18,307 nucleotides of DNA from DASXRU01 sp039933315. GTDB taxonomy: Bacteria; Acidobacteriota; Blastocatellia; Pyrinomonadales; Pyrinomonadaceae. The DNA is taken from NCBI GenBank assembly GCA_039933315.1, contig JBDTOI010000078.1, forward strand, positions 1 to 18,307. The letters are read 5' to 3'. A program made the translations under genes and the position numbers. Numbering within the stretch: the first letter of the stretch is position 1; each line of letters opens with the position of its first letter. Under the pieces are notes generated by a model. The model ran no database searches and was not told the origin of the DNA. It saw only the letters and a program-made list of their open reading frames with translations. Positions 1-7,864 of the stretch are shown here, piece after piece.

Positions 1-835
1 CCAGACTCAGATAGTACTCGCCGGGATACTTGGCGTAGAACTCATGAAGAGACTTAATCGCCTCCTCCGGGCTCAGCGATTGGACCCAGTCCATATCAAA
101 ATTCGTAGCAAACTTTTCTTTTCGATCAGGCCGGTCGCGATAACCCTCACGATAAGCCGTTTCGGCATCCAGGCCTTTGGCACCGGGCAGCTCATTCGCC
201 GCCAGAAAGGCATTGTTGTATTCGAGACCCACTATGCTGTAGCCAAACTCGGCGCAGAGATCGGCCAGACTGGCAATGCTGTAACCGAAGAAGTGGTGCC
301 GCAGCTCAAAGTCCGGATTGTATTTCACGATGAATCTTACCGGCGGCGGAATCTTCTCATTGATTTCGGTAACTACCAGGCGCGGCCGAAACTCAGACAG
401 GATCGCTCGCAGCACCCAGTAATCGTTGCCATCGATATCCAGGCTGAGCACGCTGAAATTCTTTTCGATCTCGTAAGCACGCAAGAGCGGCGCGATGGTG
501 TGCGGTGTCACCCGGGCGCGACAGGCGTACACCTTGGGGTAATACCGGTAGGCGCGCGCCAGCTTCATTACCTTTCGTGAATCCCCTTCCACTCCCACCC
601 CGCGCCAACCCTCGCTGAACAAGTCATAGGAATTGGACCAGCGAACTCCGTCACCGGCGCCGATATCCACCGCGGTACGATGGTGATCAGCGGGCAGTAG
701 ATCGGCAATTAACTGTTTGAGGATCGTTGCTTCATTCGCGCGCGAGCAGCCGGCGGAATTTCGCGCCAGCTTTGCCTGGTGCTGCCGGTAACCCAGACGG
801 TGAAAATAATTCAAGGCTGATTTGCGAATGCTCAT
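1..835 (-). CDS. FkbM-like SAM-dependent methyltransferase (3' end cut by window edge)
   Basis: The frame is open from the left edge, giving about 278 codons; the C-terminus lies outside the window. Residues 57-63 read DIGAGDG, the glycine-rich SAM-binding motif I of class I methyltransferases. Around residues 130-137 is LSLDIDGNDYWVL, a typical FkbM-family stretch. The FkbM family O-methylates sugars or polyketides; the acceptor here cannot be read from sequence, though glycan modification is a common role. I chose the ATG at 835 as start. The frame stays open upstream, with a GTG at 880, and neither start has a good Shine-Dalgarno sequence, so the protein could be 15 residues longer. It is divergent from the histidine kinase at 960. 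Fold and family are fairly sure, substrate unknown. Confidence 0.8.
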   Translation of the reverse strand, partial: MSIRKSALNYFHRLGYRQHQAKLARNSAGCSRANEATILKQLIADLLPADHHRTAVDIGAGDGVRWSNSYDLFSEGWRGVGVEGDSRKVMKLARAYRYYPKVYACRARVTPHTIAPLLRAYEIEKNFSVLSLDIDGNDYWVLRAILSEFRPRLVVTEINEKIPPPVRFIVKYNPDFELRHHFFGYSIASLADLCAEFGYSIVGLEYNNAFLAANELPGAKGLDAETAYREGYRDRPDRKEKFATNFDMDWVQSLSPEEAIKSLHEFYAKYPGEYYLSL

Positions 836-918
836 TGCGTTCAGGCCGCTGCCCCAGGGTAAATAATTACCGGCGGTCACCGTAGCAAACTCGGCCGGAA
901 GGTGTCCACGGCTAAAAG

Positions 919-947
919 TTGACTGACTATTTAGAAAAGCCTATTTT
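919..947 (+). promoter_or_regulatory. Predicted sigma-70 promoter of the histidine kinase
   Basis: TTGACT (919-924) and TATTTT (942-947) are separated by exactly 17 bp, a good match to the -35/-10 consensus. The expected transcription start falls around 953-956, only a few bases before the ATG at 960, so the mRNA would be leaderless or nearly so. This fits the absence of a Shine-Dalgarno sequence before that ATG. Prediction by eye only. Confidence 0.55.
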
Positions 948-959
948 GCAAAAACCATA

Positions 960-3620
960 ATGTCGGAACCGACGGGAACTCCATTGCCAGTGGCACTAGC
1001 TGACGACAGCAGCCGCGAACTACGCCAGCTCGAAACGAGCGGGCGAATCATCGCGGAGACCGCCTCCGATGCCATCATTACGATAGACCAGGACAGCACC
1101 ATACTCTTTGTCAATCGCGCTACCGAGAAAATCTTTGGTTACGCGCGCGCGGAATTGCTGGGCCAGCGCTTAACCATGCTCATGCCCGATTACCTCCGGC
1201 ACGTGCACGAGGCGGGAATCAAACGCTACAGCGAAACCGGAAAGCGGCACCTCGACTGGGAAGCCGTCACCTTGCCGGGCCTGCACAAGAACGGCAGGGA
1301 AATTCCCCTTGAGCTCTCATTCGGTGATTTCATTGAAGACGGGAAGCATTATTTCACCGGCATCGCGCGCGATATCAGCGAGCGAAGACAGTTGGAGAAG
1401 AGGCTGTCAGCGCAGTATCAGGTCAGCCGCATCCTGGCTGACGCCAGATCGTTGCTGGAGGCCACGCCGCAATTACTGCAGTCGCTATGTGAATCCCTGG
1501 GTTGGGGTTTGGGCATACTCTGGCGGGTGGATCACGATGAAAACGTGCTGCGCTATGTTCAGAGCTGGCGTATGCCTCTACCTGACTTTCAAGTGTTCGA
1601 AACAGCGAGCCTGCAGCGGACTTTCACGCGCGGCACCGGACTCCCCGGCCGTATCTGGAACACCGGAGAACCGTTCTGGCTGGAAGACGCAGTGAATGAT
1701 GACAATTTTCCCCGCGCGCCGTTTGCGGCTGAAGCCGGTATTCGAAGCGCCTTCGGTTTTCCCATAACGCTGGGACCCGACGTCCTGGGAGTAATCGAGT
1801 TTTTCAGCCGTGATATGCAGGAGCCTGATCGTGCTCTGCTGGAGATGATCAGCACGGTGGGCAGCCAAATCGGTCAGTTCATCGAACGCAAACGCGTCGA
1901 GGATGAACGTACCCTCATACTTCAGCACGAGCAGGAAGCCCGTCGAGTAGCGGAGGCGGCCACTCAACGCATACGAACCTTACAGATCGTCACTGACGCC
2001 ACGCTGGCGCACTTTACCCTGGATGAGCTTCTGGCAGAGTTGCTCGATCGCATCCGCGATGTGTTGCAGGTCGATACGGTGGCGATCTTGTTGCTCGAAA
2101 GCGAGGGCGACGAGCTGGTTGCCTGGGCCGCCAAGGGTTTGGAAGAAGAGGTCGAGCTAGGCGTCCGTATTCCCAGGGGGAAGGGTTTTGCCGGCCGGTT
2201 GGCAGAAACCGGAGCGCCACTGCAAATCGAGGATACGAGCAAGGCGGACCTCTACAACCCTCTGCTGCGCCAGAAGGGCATCAGTTCTTTGCTGGGCGTG
2301 CCCTTGCTGGTCGAAGGGCGAGTAATCGGCGTCATCCACGTGGGCACCTTCGTCAGGCACCGCTTCAACGACGATGACATCAGCTTGTTGCAGCTGGTCG
2401 CCGATCGCATAGCGTTGGCGATCGAGAATGCGCGTTTGTATGAGGAAGAACGCGCTGCGCGAATGGAAGCTGAAGCAGCGAATCGCGCCAAAGACGAGTT
2501 TCTGACTACTCTTTCTCACGAGCTGCGCACGCCCCTGACGCCGATTATCGGCTGGCTGCACATGATGCTGCGCGGCGTGCTGCCAGAGACCGAGCAAGCA
2601 CGAGGAATCGCCGTGATAGAGAGAAACTCACAAACTCTAAAGCGCCTGATCAATGATCTGCTCGACATGTCGGCCATCCTCAGCGGGAAAATGCGTATTG
2701 AAGAGTCCCCGGTAATCCTCGCGGGCGTCGTGCGCGAAGCGGTGGAGACAGTGCGACCGCAGGCGGCTGAGAAAGACATAGATTTTCAAGTAGTATTTCG
2801 CCAGTGGGAGGATCCCGTTGTGGTGAAGGGCGATCGCATGCGCCTGGTGCAGACTTTTTGGAACCTTCTTACCAACGCCCTCAAATTTACTCCGCGCGGG
2901 GGGAGCGTACGCGTACGCTGCGAGGCAACTTCCACCGAAGCCGTGATCGAGATCCAGGACAATGGCGAGGGCATCGCCGAGGATTTCCTGCCCCATGTCT
3001 TTGAGCGCTTTCGTCAGGCCGATGGCTCAAAGACCAGGACCCATGGCGGACTAGGACTCGGGCTGGCTCTAGTCGAAAGTTTTGTTCAAGCTCACGGCGG
3101 CACAACGGAAGTGGCCAGCAGCGGCCTGGGCCGCGGTAGCCGATTTATTGTCAGTCTGCCTCGTTTTGCCGTGAATCTGACGCCGGTAGCAGAACCTGCA
3201 GTAGCAACCACCGCGTCTGCTGCCGGCGCGCATCTGTTGATCGTTGAAGATGCCCCCGACACACTTGAGATGATGGATGCGACGTTGATCGCCGGCGGCT
3301 ATACGGTGACTTCGTGTGTTTCTGCGGCCAGCGCTCTGGCGGCCTGCGCTAGCGAAGAGTTCGACCTAATCATCTCCGACATAGGCATGCCGGTGATGGA
3401 TGGTTACGAACTCATCACCCGGTTGCGGCGGGATCCGCGCTTTAGCCACACTCCCGCGATCGCCGTCTCAGGTTACGCATCGCAAAAAGATAAGGCTGCA
3501 GCTCTGACAGCGGGTTTTGATTTTCACCTGGCCAAACCACTCAACACCCAGGAACTGCTGGCCCTGGTAGCGAAGTTGCTGAAACAAAAAAGGGATGATA
3601 ACAACATAAACTCTGCCTAG
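960..3620 (+). CDS. Hybrid sensor histidine kinase, PAS-GAF-GAF-HisKA-HATPase-REC
   Basis: This 886-residue soluble hybrid kinase has no transmembrane segment, so it should sense a cytoplasmic signal. Domains in order: PAS with PAC (about 24-145), GAF (about 150-310), second GAF (about 338-492), a short coiled linker, HisKA (about 510-580), HATPase_c (about 625-740) and a C-terminal receiver (about 757-875). The phospho-acceptor is H520 in LSHELRTP. ATP-binding boxes are intact: N635/N639 in WNLLTNALKF, D667 in DNGEGI, and GGLGLGL from G696. The receiver keeps E763/D764, phospho-aspartate D807 in SDIGMP and lysine K859, so internal phosphotransfer is possible. No DNA-binding domain is present. 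The next gene is a lone receiver and a likely partner. The ATG at 960 lacks a Shine-Dalgarno sequence but sits just after a good promoter. The ligand is unknown; PAS and GAF domains bind many small molecules. Confidence 0.95.
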   Translation: MSEPTGTPLPVALADDSSRELRQLETSGRIIAETASDAIITIDQDSTILFVNRATEKIFGYARAELLGQRLTMLMPDYLRHVHEAGIKRYSETGKRHLDWEAVTLPGLHKNGREIPLELSFGDFIEDGKHYFTGIARDISERRQLEKRLSAQYQVSRILADARSLLEATPQLLQSLCESLGWGLGILWRVDHDENVLRYVQSWRMPLPDFQVFETASLQRTFTRGTGLPGRIWNTGEPFWLEDAVNDDNFPRAPFAAEAGIRSAFGFPITLGPDVLGVIEFFSRDMQEPDRALLEMISTVGSQIGQFIERKRVEDERTLILQHEQEARRVAEAATQRIRTLQIVTDATLAHFTLDELLAELLDRIRDVLQVDTVAILLLESEGDELVAWAAKGLEEEVELGVRIPRGKGFAGRLAETGAPLQIEDTSKADLYNPLLRQKGISSLLGVPLLVEGRVIGVIHVGTFVRHRFNDDDISLLQLVADRIALAIENARLYEEERAARMEAEAANRAKDEFLTTLSHELRTPLTPIIGWLHMMLRGVLPETEQARGIAVIERNSQTLKRLINDLLDMSAILSGKMRIEESPVILAGVVREAVETVRPQAAEKDIDFQVVFRQWEDPVVVKGDRMRLVQTFWNLLTNALKFTPRGGSVRVRCEATSTEAVIEIQDNGEGIAEDFLPHVFERFRQADGSKTRTHGGLGLGLALVESFVQAHGGTTEVASSGLGRGSRFIVSLPRFAVNLTPVAEPAVATTASAAGAHLLIVEDAPDTLEMMDATLIAGGYTVTSCVSAASALAACASEEFDLIISDIGMPVMDGYELITRLRRDPRFSHTPAIAVSGYASQKDKAAALTAGFDFHLAKPLNTQELLALVAKLLKQKRDDNNINSA

Positions 3621-3702
3621 ACTTTGCGCTACATTAGCCCCCCGATCATCTGGCGTTTTAGGACTGGCATCCGTGCGCCTGGTTCGGCAGAAGAGAGGCC
3701 CC

Positions 3703-4203
3703 ATGGAACCAGTGTCATTCAGCGCACTACAGACTCCGCCGTTCTTAGAATTATCTTCAAACCTCTTCTTTCCCGGTACCGGGAACAGTTCTATCAATAC
3801 TGGACCATTAACGCGTCCCGGCGCGGGCGGAAGTGAAGAGAAACCGCTGGCTCTGGTAGTTGACGACGTGCCGGATGTGACCGAGATGATTTCTCTTTTT
3901 CTGCGGCACGCCGGGTTCAGTGTGGTTACTGCACAATCCGCCGCCGCCGCGCTCGAATTGGCCGGGGCGCAGCCTTTTGACGTCATCATCTCGGACATCG
4001 GCATGCCGGGGATGAATGGTTACCAGCTTGCCGAAGCATTGCGAGAGATCCCCGAATATCGCCAGGTGCCTATGATTGCCGTGACAGGTTACTCCATGTA
4101 CGACGATCGCGAGCGGGCTCTGCAATCAGGATTCAACGCCCATCTGGTCAAGCCCATCGATCCTTCAGCGTTGCTGGATCTAATTCGTGAACTGCGCGAC
4201 TGA
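3703..4203 (+). CDS. Single-domain (REC-only) response regulator
   Basis: The protein is 166 residues from the ATG at 3703. That start follows an AGAGAGG-type Shine-Dalgarno sequence and is preferred over an in-frame GTG at 3673. The first 46 residues are a Ser/Pro/Gly-rich linker without a recognisable domain. Residues 47-166 are a complete receiver: acidic pair D54/D55, phospho-acceptor D98 in IISDIGMP, Thr in AVTGYS, and K150 in LVKP. No output domain follows, so it probably works as a CheY-like or Spo0F-like relay protein. It closely resembles the receiver fused to the upstream kinase (shared SDIGMP and GY motifs), which suggests duplication of that module. It starts 82 bp after the kinase and likely shares its transcript. 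A REP-like hairpin begins 2 bp after its stop codon. Confidence 0.9.
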   Translation: MEPVSFSALQTPPFLELSSNLFFPGTGNSSINTGPLTRPGAGGSEEKPLALVVDDVPDVTEMISLFLRHAGFSVVTAQSAAAALELAGAQPFDVIISDIGMPGMNGYQLAEALREIPEYRQVPMIAVTGYSMYDDRERALQSGFNAHLVKPIDPSALLDLIRELRD

Positions 4204-4205
4204 TG

Positions 4206-4231
4206 TAACGCAAAACTGTTAGTTTGCGTTA
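4206..4231. repeat. REP-like palindrome, copy 1 of an inverted pair
   Basis: The arms TAACGCAAA(A)CT and AGTTTGCGTTA form an 11-bp stem with one bulged A and a GTT loop. It starts 2 bp after the response regulator stop. No T-tract follows, so a standard intrinsic terminator is unlikely. The same sequence recurs in inverted orientation at 4297-4318. Confidence 0.75.
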
Positions 4232-4296
4232 TGGGGTTAACGAGCCACCATGCCAAACTCAACAGTTCCGCTCGCATTGGATCTTCACGCAGCTGT

Positions 4297-4318
4297 CGCA
4301 AACTAACAGTTTGCGTTA
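4297..4318. repeat. REP-like palindrome, copy 2 (inverted)
   Basis: CGCAAACT-AAC-AGTTTGCG forms a perfect 8-bp stem with a 3-nt loop, followed by TTA. Its reverse complement matches copy 1 (4206-4231) apart from the single extra A in copy 1. The 65 bp between the copies hold no recognisable coding or regulatory signal. Confidence 0.75.
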
Positions 4319-4353
4319 CCTCCGCGCCCTCATCTTTGTTATTCTTCTCCTTG

Positions 4354-6093
4354 ATGGATGAAACTCGCGATCAGGTGACTGGACAGGGAAATAAGAAGGC
4401 TTGGGATCTTCGTGAGTTTTTTCGCTCCGAATCCGGCTTGCGCGCGGGTCAATTGCTGGTGGGCGTCCTCGCCATTGGCCTGGTCTTCTGGTTTTTACAG
4501 TTCTCCACCAGGTCCATCTGCTGCGGCGACTATGACGGCTACTATCACATCAAGTGGAGCCGCTTGCTCTGGGAAGGGATTCGCAGCAAACATTTTCCGC
4601 CTGCCTTCACCTGGTTGCCGCTGACCACCCTTAATCCAAACAGCTACGTCGATCACCACCTTCTCTTCCACATTTTTCAAATGCCATTTACCTGGTTTGG
4701 TGACTTGCGTATGGGCGCAAAGATCTCAGCCATGGTGTTTGCCATCGTGGCGGTTTTCTCGTGCTACTGGCTGATTGTTCACTACCGGATAAATTATGCC
4801 CTGGTATGGTTGATCGCCTTGCTGGCCTGCTCCGCGCCCTTTCTTTACCGCATGAACATGGCCAAGGCGCCTCCCTTTGCCATCATCTATCTGGTCCTGG
4901 GGATATATCTCCTGTGGGAGAGAAAACACGTTCTGCTGATTCCGCTCGCCTTTGTGTTTGCTCTGACCTACGACATGTTCGTGCTGCTGGGCCTGGCGGT
5001 GTTGATCTGGGTGGCAGTGATTGGTTGGACCGAGTCTCGTTTTGAATGGCGTCCGCTGCTATACGTTTTGGCGGGCTCGCTCGCCGGATTGATTATCAAT
5101 CCCTACTTTCCGCATAACTTGTATCTCCTCTACGAGCACGTCCTGATTAAAGTGACGGCGGTTGATTTCACCACCAAAGTTGGCCAGGAATGGTACCCGT
5201 ACGATACTCGCGAATTCATGGCCCTTTGTTTTGTGGCGCTGGCGGCAATGCTGGCGGGCTACATTGCCTTTGATGGCAGCGATCGCAAACGCTCTGCGCG
5301 CCAGTTATTCCTTTTAATCTTTTCCACGGCGTTGATGATCATGACCATGCGCTGGAAGCGTTTTGCGGAATACTGGCCTCCTTTCGCCGTAATCTTCGCC
5401 GCCTTCACTTTGCAGCCCGTATTCATGGGAGCGCGTTCCGCTTTGGGGCACTTGCCCTCTGACGTGCTCGACGAGTTGGGACCCTTTCTCGATCGCCACG
5501 AGCCGACGCCGATGGCCAGGGCCAGCCAGCGAAGAGAACTCTGGCGCACAATCAAGGCCGGCGCGGTCGCCGTCGCTTTAGGCATCGCGCTGCTCATTAA
5601 TGTCAGCCTAACCGCAAAAGATATTGGTAAGAGCGCCGAGCGAGATTATTACCAGAAAGGCATGGCGTGGGTTCGCACTAACGTGCCTCCTGGTCAGATG
5701 ATCTTCAACACCGATTGGGATGATTTTCCGCGGCTTTTCTATTACGACCCGACCCACGTCTACGTCACTGGACTGGATCCCAGTTATCTACTCGACAAAA
5801 ATCCGGATCTGGCAAGATTGTATGAGCGCATCACGCTGGGCGAGGAAAAGGATCCCGGACCGCTAATTCGCGACCGGTTTGGCGCCCGCTACGTCTTTAG
5901 CGACAACACGAACGACCACGACGAGTTTTACGCTAACGCGATGGAAAGCGGCTGGTTCGATCGTGTTTACGAAGACGAAGATTGCACAATCCTTTTCGTT
6001 CGCGACCAGAAGGGAGCGCCGCCGGCGGAGACTCAACCCGATGAGCCTGACCTGGAACCGGATGAGCCGGTTGACCCAGAGAAAGGCCCGTGA
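4354..6093 (+). CDS. Polytopic membrane protein, GT-C fold, STT3/oligosaccharyltransferase-like
   Basis: This 579-residue integral membrane protein has roughly ten hydrophobic segments (about 35-53, 125-145, 147-164, 172-188, 192-227, 233-252, 288-306, 318-332, 337-355, 402-418) and a soluble C-terminal domain from about 425. After the first segment comes GDYDGYYH (58-65), then YVDHHLLFH (98-106). Acidic-plus-histidine motifs in the first periplasmic loop are typical of GT-C enzymes that use lipid-linked sugars, including the STT3/AglB/PglB family. The C-terminal domain has DWDDFPRLF (454-462) where STT3 proteins carry WWDYG, so the catalytic motif is not canonical. It could transfer glycan to protein or lipid; the substrate is unknown. 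The frame is open back to 4231, but that stretch runs through the REP-like repeat, so I use ATG 4354, which has no clear Shine-Dalgarno sequence. The acidic proline-rich tail (555-579) looks disordered. Confidence 0.65.
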   Translation: MDETRDQVTGQGNKKAWDLREFFRSESGLRAGQLLVGVLAIGLVFWFLQFSTRSICCGDYDGYYHIKWSRLLWEGIRSKHFPPAFTWLPLTTLNPNSYVDHHLLFHIFQMPFTWFGDLRMGAKISAMVFAIVAVFSCYWLIVHYRINYALVWLIALLACSAPFLYRMNMAKAPPFAIIYLVLGIYLLWERKHVLLIPLAFVFALTYDMFVLLGLAVLIWVAVIGWTESRFEWRPLLYVLAGSLAGLIINPYFPHNLYLLYEHVLIKVTAVDFTTKVGQEWYPYDTREFMALCFVALAAMLAGYIAFDGSDRKRSARQLFLLIFSTALMIMTMRWKRFAEYWPPFAVIFAAFTLQPVFMGARSALGHLPSDVLDELGPFLDRHEPTPMARASQRRELWRTIKAGAVAVALGIALLINVSLTAKDIGKSAERDYYQKGMAWVRTNVPPGQMIFNTDWDDFPRLFYYDPTHVYVTGLDPSYLLDKNPDLARLYERITLGEEKDPGPLIRDRFGARYVFSDNTNDHDEFYANAMESGWFDRVYEDEDCTILFVRDQKGAPPAETQPDEPDLEPDEPVDPEKGP

Positions 6094-6151
6094 TGGTGAG
6101 TGAGGTGACGATCGGCTTTTAACAAGACTCTTATTGCTGATCTTAGACGTT

Positions 6152-6550
6152 ATGGTGAAACGGTCTCTCTTCTTCATAATCTTATCCCTAAGCGTCATCT
6201 GTCTAAACATTGTTTCGGGATGTAAACGATCGGTCGATCCATCGGCTGAGGAAGCGTTAACCACTCAATCGTCACCTGAACCCACGCCGCGCGACGAATT
6301 TGAGCGAAACCTGCGTTACATTCGCCAGGCACATTTCCAATACATTTGGCTGTTTTCACGGAAGGATGGAGCTCCGCTGGATAAAGCTGACGGTGAAGTT
6401 CTAAGCACTAACACTCCGGGAGCTGTCGATCGGATTAAGGCGGATGAAGAAGGGCGGCGCTTCCTGGTCGGATCAAATTACGATATCGAGCCAGAAAACA
6501 TGGCAGCGCTGCGAAAAAGATTCAACGTGGAGAACTACTCCGGAAAGTGA
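6152..6550 (+). CDS. Small predicted lipoprotein of unknown function
   Basis: The protein is 132 residues from ATG 6152. The N-terminus has a Lys/Arg pair, a hydrophobic core and the lipobox IVSGC with Cys24, so it is probably exported and lipidated. The mature part is charged and soluble, with a Ser/Pro/Thr linker and then a stretch of about 80 residues (from about DEFERNLRYI) that I do not recognise. An in-frame TTG at 6134 would only add residues before the signal peptide. It lies 58 bp after the GT-C-like gene on the same strand and may be co-transcribed. It is convergent with the dehydrogenase at 6649. Export is fairly sure, function unknown. Confidence 0.75.
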   Translation: MVKRSLFFIILSLSVICLNIVSGCKRSVDPSAEEALTTQSSPEPTPRDEFERNLRYIRQAHFQYIWLFSRKDGAPLDKADGEVLSTNTPGAVDRIKADEEGRRFLVGSNYDIEPENMAALRKRFNVENYSGK

Positions 6551-6561
6551 CCAGGGGAAAA

Positions 6562-6590
6562 AATAGGTCCTATTCGACCCATGTGTCCTA
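6562..6590. repeat. Short palindromic repeat between convergent genes
   Basis: AATAGG-T-CCTATT (6562-6574) is a 6-bp palindrome, followed at 6583-6590 by TGTCCTAT, which repeats the TCCTAT half. It sits in the 98-bp gap between two convergent genes. It could serve as a weak bidirectional terminator or be a fragment of a dispersed repeat, but has no U-tract on either side. Confidence 0.35.
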
Positions 6591-6648
6591 TATTGAGCTG
6601 TCATTGAAGATTCGGCTTAGAAGAGCGGTGACAGGGCGACCTCTGATC

Positions 6649-7677
6649 TCAGGGCACCAGCACCAGCTTGCCAAACTGCGCCCGATCCTGCATTAGCTCA
6701 TGCGCTCTGCGTGCATCAGCCAATGGCAATACACGATCAACCACCGCATGAATCTGGCCACTCTCGATAAACTTCATCGCTTCGATCAGTTCAGCCTTCG
6801 ATCCCATCATTGATCCCAGGATTGTCAGGTGACGGTAAAACACCTGCCGCAGATCAGTGCGGGCATCAAAGCCGCTGGTCGCGCCGCAGGTGACCAGGCG
6901 CCCATTTCGTTTCAATGAAGCAATCGATCCCGGCCAGGTTTCCGCACCGGTGTGCTCGAACACCACATCAACACCGCGCCGATCAGTCAGGCGCTTAACT
7001 TCTTTGGGCCAGTCTTCCCGCGTGTAATTGACGGTCAGGTCCGCGCCCAGCTCACGCGCTTTGGCCAGTTTCTCATCGGACCCGGCTGTGGCAATGACTC
7101 GCGCGCCGCGCAGTTTTGCCACCTGAATTCCCAGCGAGCCAACGCCGCTCCCCGCCGCGTGAATCAGCACATCCTCTCCCGGCTGAACGTTGGCGCGGGT
7201 CACTAACATGTGCCAGGCCGTCACCGTAACCAGCGGCAGCGCTGCAGCTTGTTCCCAGCTCAAACTCTTCGGCTTCGGAATGACGTTTACCGCCGGAACC
7301 GAAACCAACTCGGCATAACCGCCATCGCGCGCCGAACCAATAATGTCGTACTCGGGGCAGAGGTTATCCCGGCCGCTCAGGCACTCGATGCAATGTCCGC
7401 AGGAGACTCCCGGATGCAGCATGACTTCATCGCCGGGTTGTACCCACGTGGCCAGTTCGCCGGCCTCACGCACCACGCCGGCCACATCGTTACCCAGAAT
7501 ATGCGGCATGGGGATCTTGATTCCCGGCAACCCGCCGCGCACCCAGACGTCAAGGTGGTTCAGCGCGCAGGCGCGAACTTCTACCAGCACCTCATTGGCC
7601 TTGATCGTGGGATCAGGAGCGTCAGTGTAGCGAAGCACTTCCGGCCCGCCATGCTCGTTGAAGACAACAGCTTTCAT
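6649..7677 (-). CDS. Zinc-binding alcohol dehydrogenase family (MDR) oxidoreductase
   Basis: This is a 342-residue medium-chain dehydrogenase/reductase. The N-terminal GroES-like domain carries a full structural zinc site with four cysteines (C93, C96, C99, C107). Possible catalytic-zinc ligands are C37 and H59, but the usual GHE motif is replaced by PHILGND, so catalytic metal binding is less certain. The Rossmann domain contains AAGSGVGSLG (174-183) for NAD(P). Such enzymes interconvert alcohols and aldehydes or ketones, or reduce quinones and enones; the substrate cannot be told. The start is the ATG at 7677 (MKAVVFNEHGG), the usual N-terminus of this family; 10 upstream in-frame codons are ignored. 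No strong Shine-Dalgarno sequence is visible. The heptamer inverted repeat (7751-7860) lies upstream, so it may have its own promoter. Confidence 0.9.
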   Translation of the reverse strand: MKAVVFNEHGGPEVLRYTDAPDPTIKANEVLVEVRACALNHLDVWVRGGLPGIKIPMPHILGNDVAGVVREAGELATWVQPGDEVMLHPGVSCGHCIECLSGRDNLCPEYDIIGSARDGGYAELVSVPAVNVIPKPKSLSWEQAAALPLVTVTAWHMLVTRANVQPGEDVLIHAAGSGVGSLGIQVAKLRGARVIATAGSDEKLAKARELGADLTVNYTREDWPKEVKRLTDRRGVDVVFEHTGAETWPGSIASLKRNGRLVTCGATSGFDARTDLRQVFYRHLTILGSMMGSKAELIEAMKFIESGQIHAVVDRVLPLADARRAHELMQDRAQFGKLVLVP

Positions 7678-7750
7678 TTGATTAAGAGTTGGTTTGCCAG
7701 GCCACACAATAAACCAAAGACAGCACCCACGTGAAATGAATGCTGTCCAG

Positions 7751-7860
7751 GTTACAAGTTTCGAGTTTCGAGTTTCGAGTTTGGAGCCTAACTTTCGGAT
7801 TGCGTTCTAACTCGAAACTCGAAACTCGAAACTCGAAACTCGAAACCCGAAACTTGAAAC
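7751..7860. repeat. Large inverted repeat built of 7-bp tandem units
   Basis: The left arm (7751-7785) is five heptamers in register: GTTACAA, three GTTTCGA, then GTTTGGA. The right arm (7812-7860) is seven heptamers of the complement TCGAAAC: five perfect, then CCGAAAC and TTGAAAC. The outermost unit is a variant GTTWCAA on both sides, so the arms mirror each other. A 26-bp non-repeated centre (7786-7811) would be the loop. It begins 4 bp after the stop of the two-repeat exported protein and could end that transcript or protect its 3' end. Confidence 0.85.
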
Positions 7861-7864
7861 TGCT

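Noticed and set aside
983..1400. FixL-like oxygen-sensing haem PAS domain in the hybrid kinase
   Set aside because: H97 falls near the position of the FixL haem histidine, but neighbouring FixL signature residues are missing and this PAS type is common without haem.
4206..4231. Intrinsic terminator after the response regulator
   Set aside because: A stem is present but no T-tract follows on either strand; a REP-like role fits better given the second copy.
4231..4353. N-terminal extension of the membrane protein from an ATG at 4231
   Set aside because: It would translate both REP-like hairpins and gives a low-complexity Ser/Arg-rich stretch; the ATG at 4354 precedes a plausible N-terminus.
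7751..7860. CRISPR array
   Set aside because: The units are 7 bp with no spacers and occur in opposite orientations; no cas genes are present.
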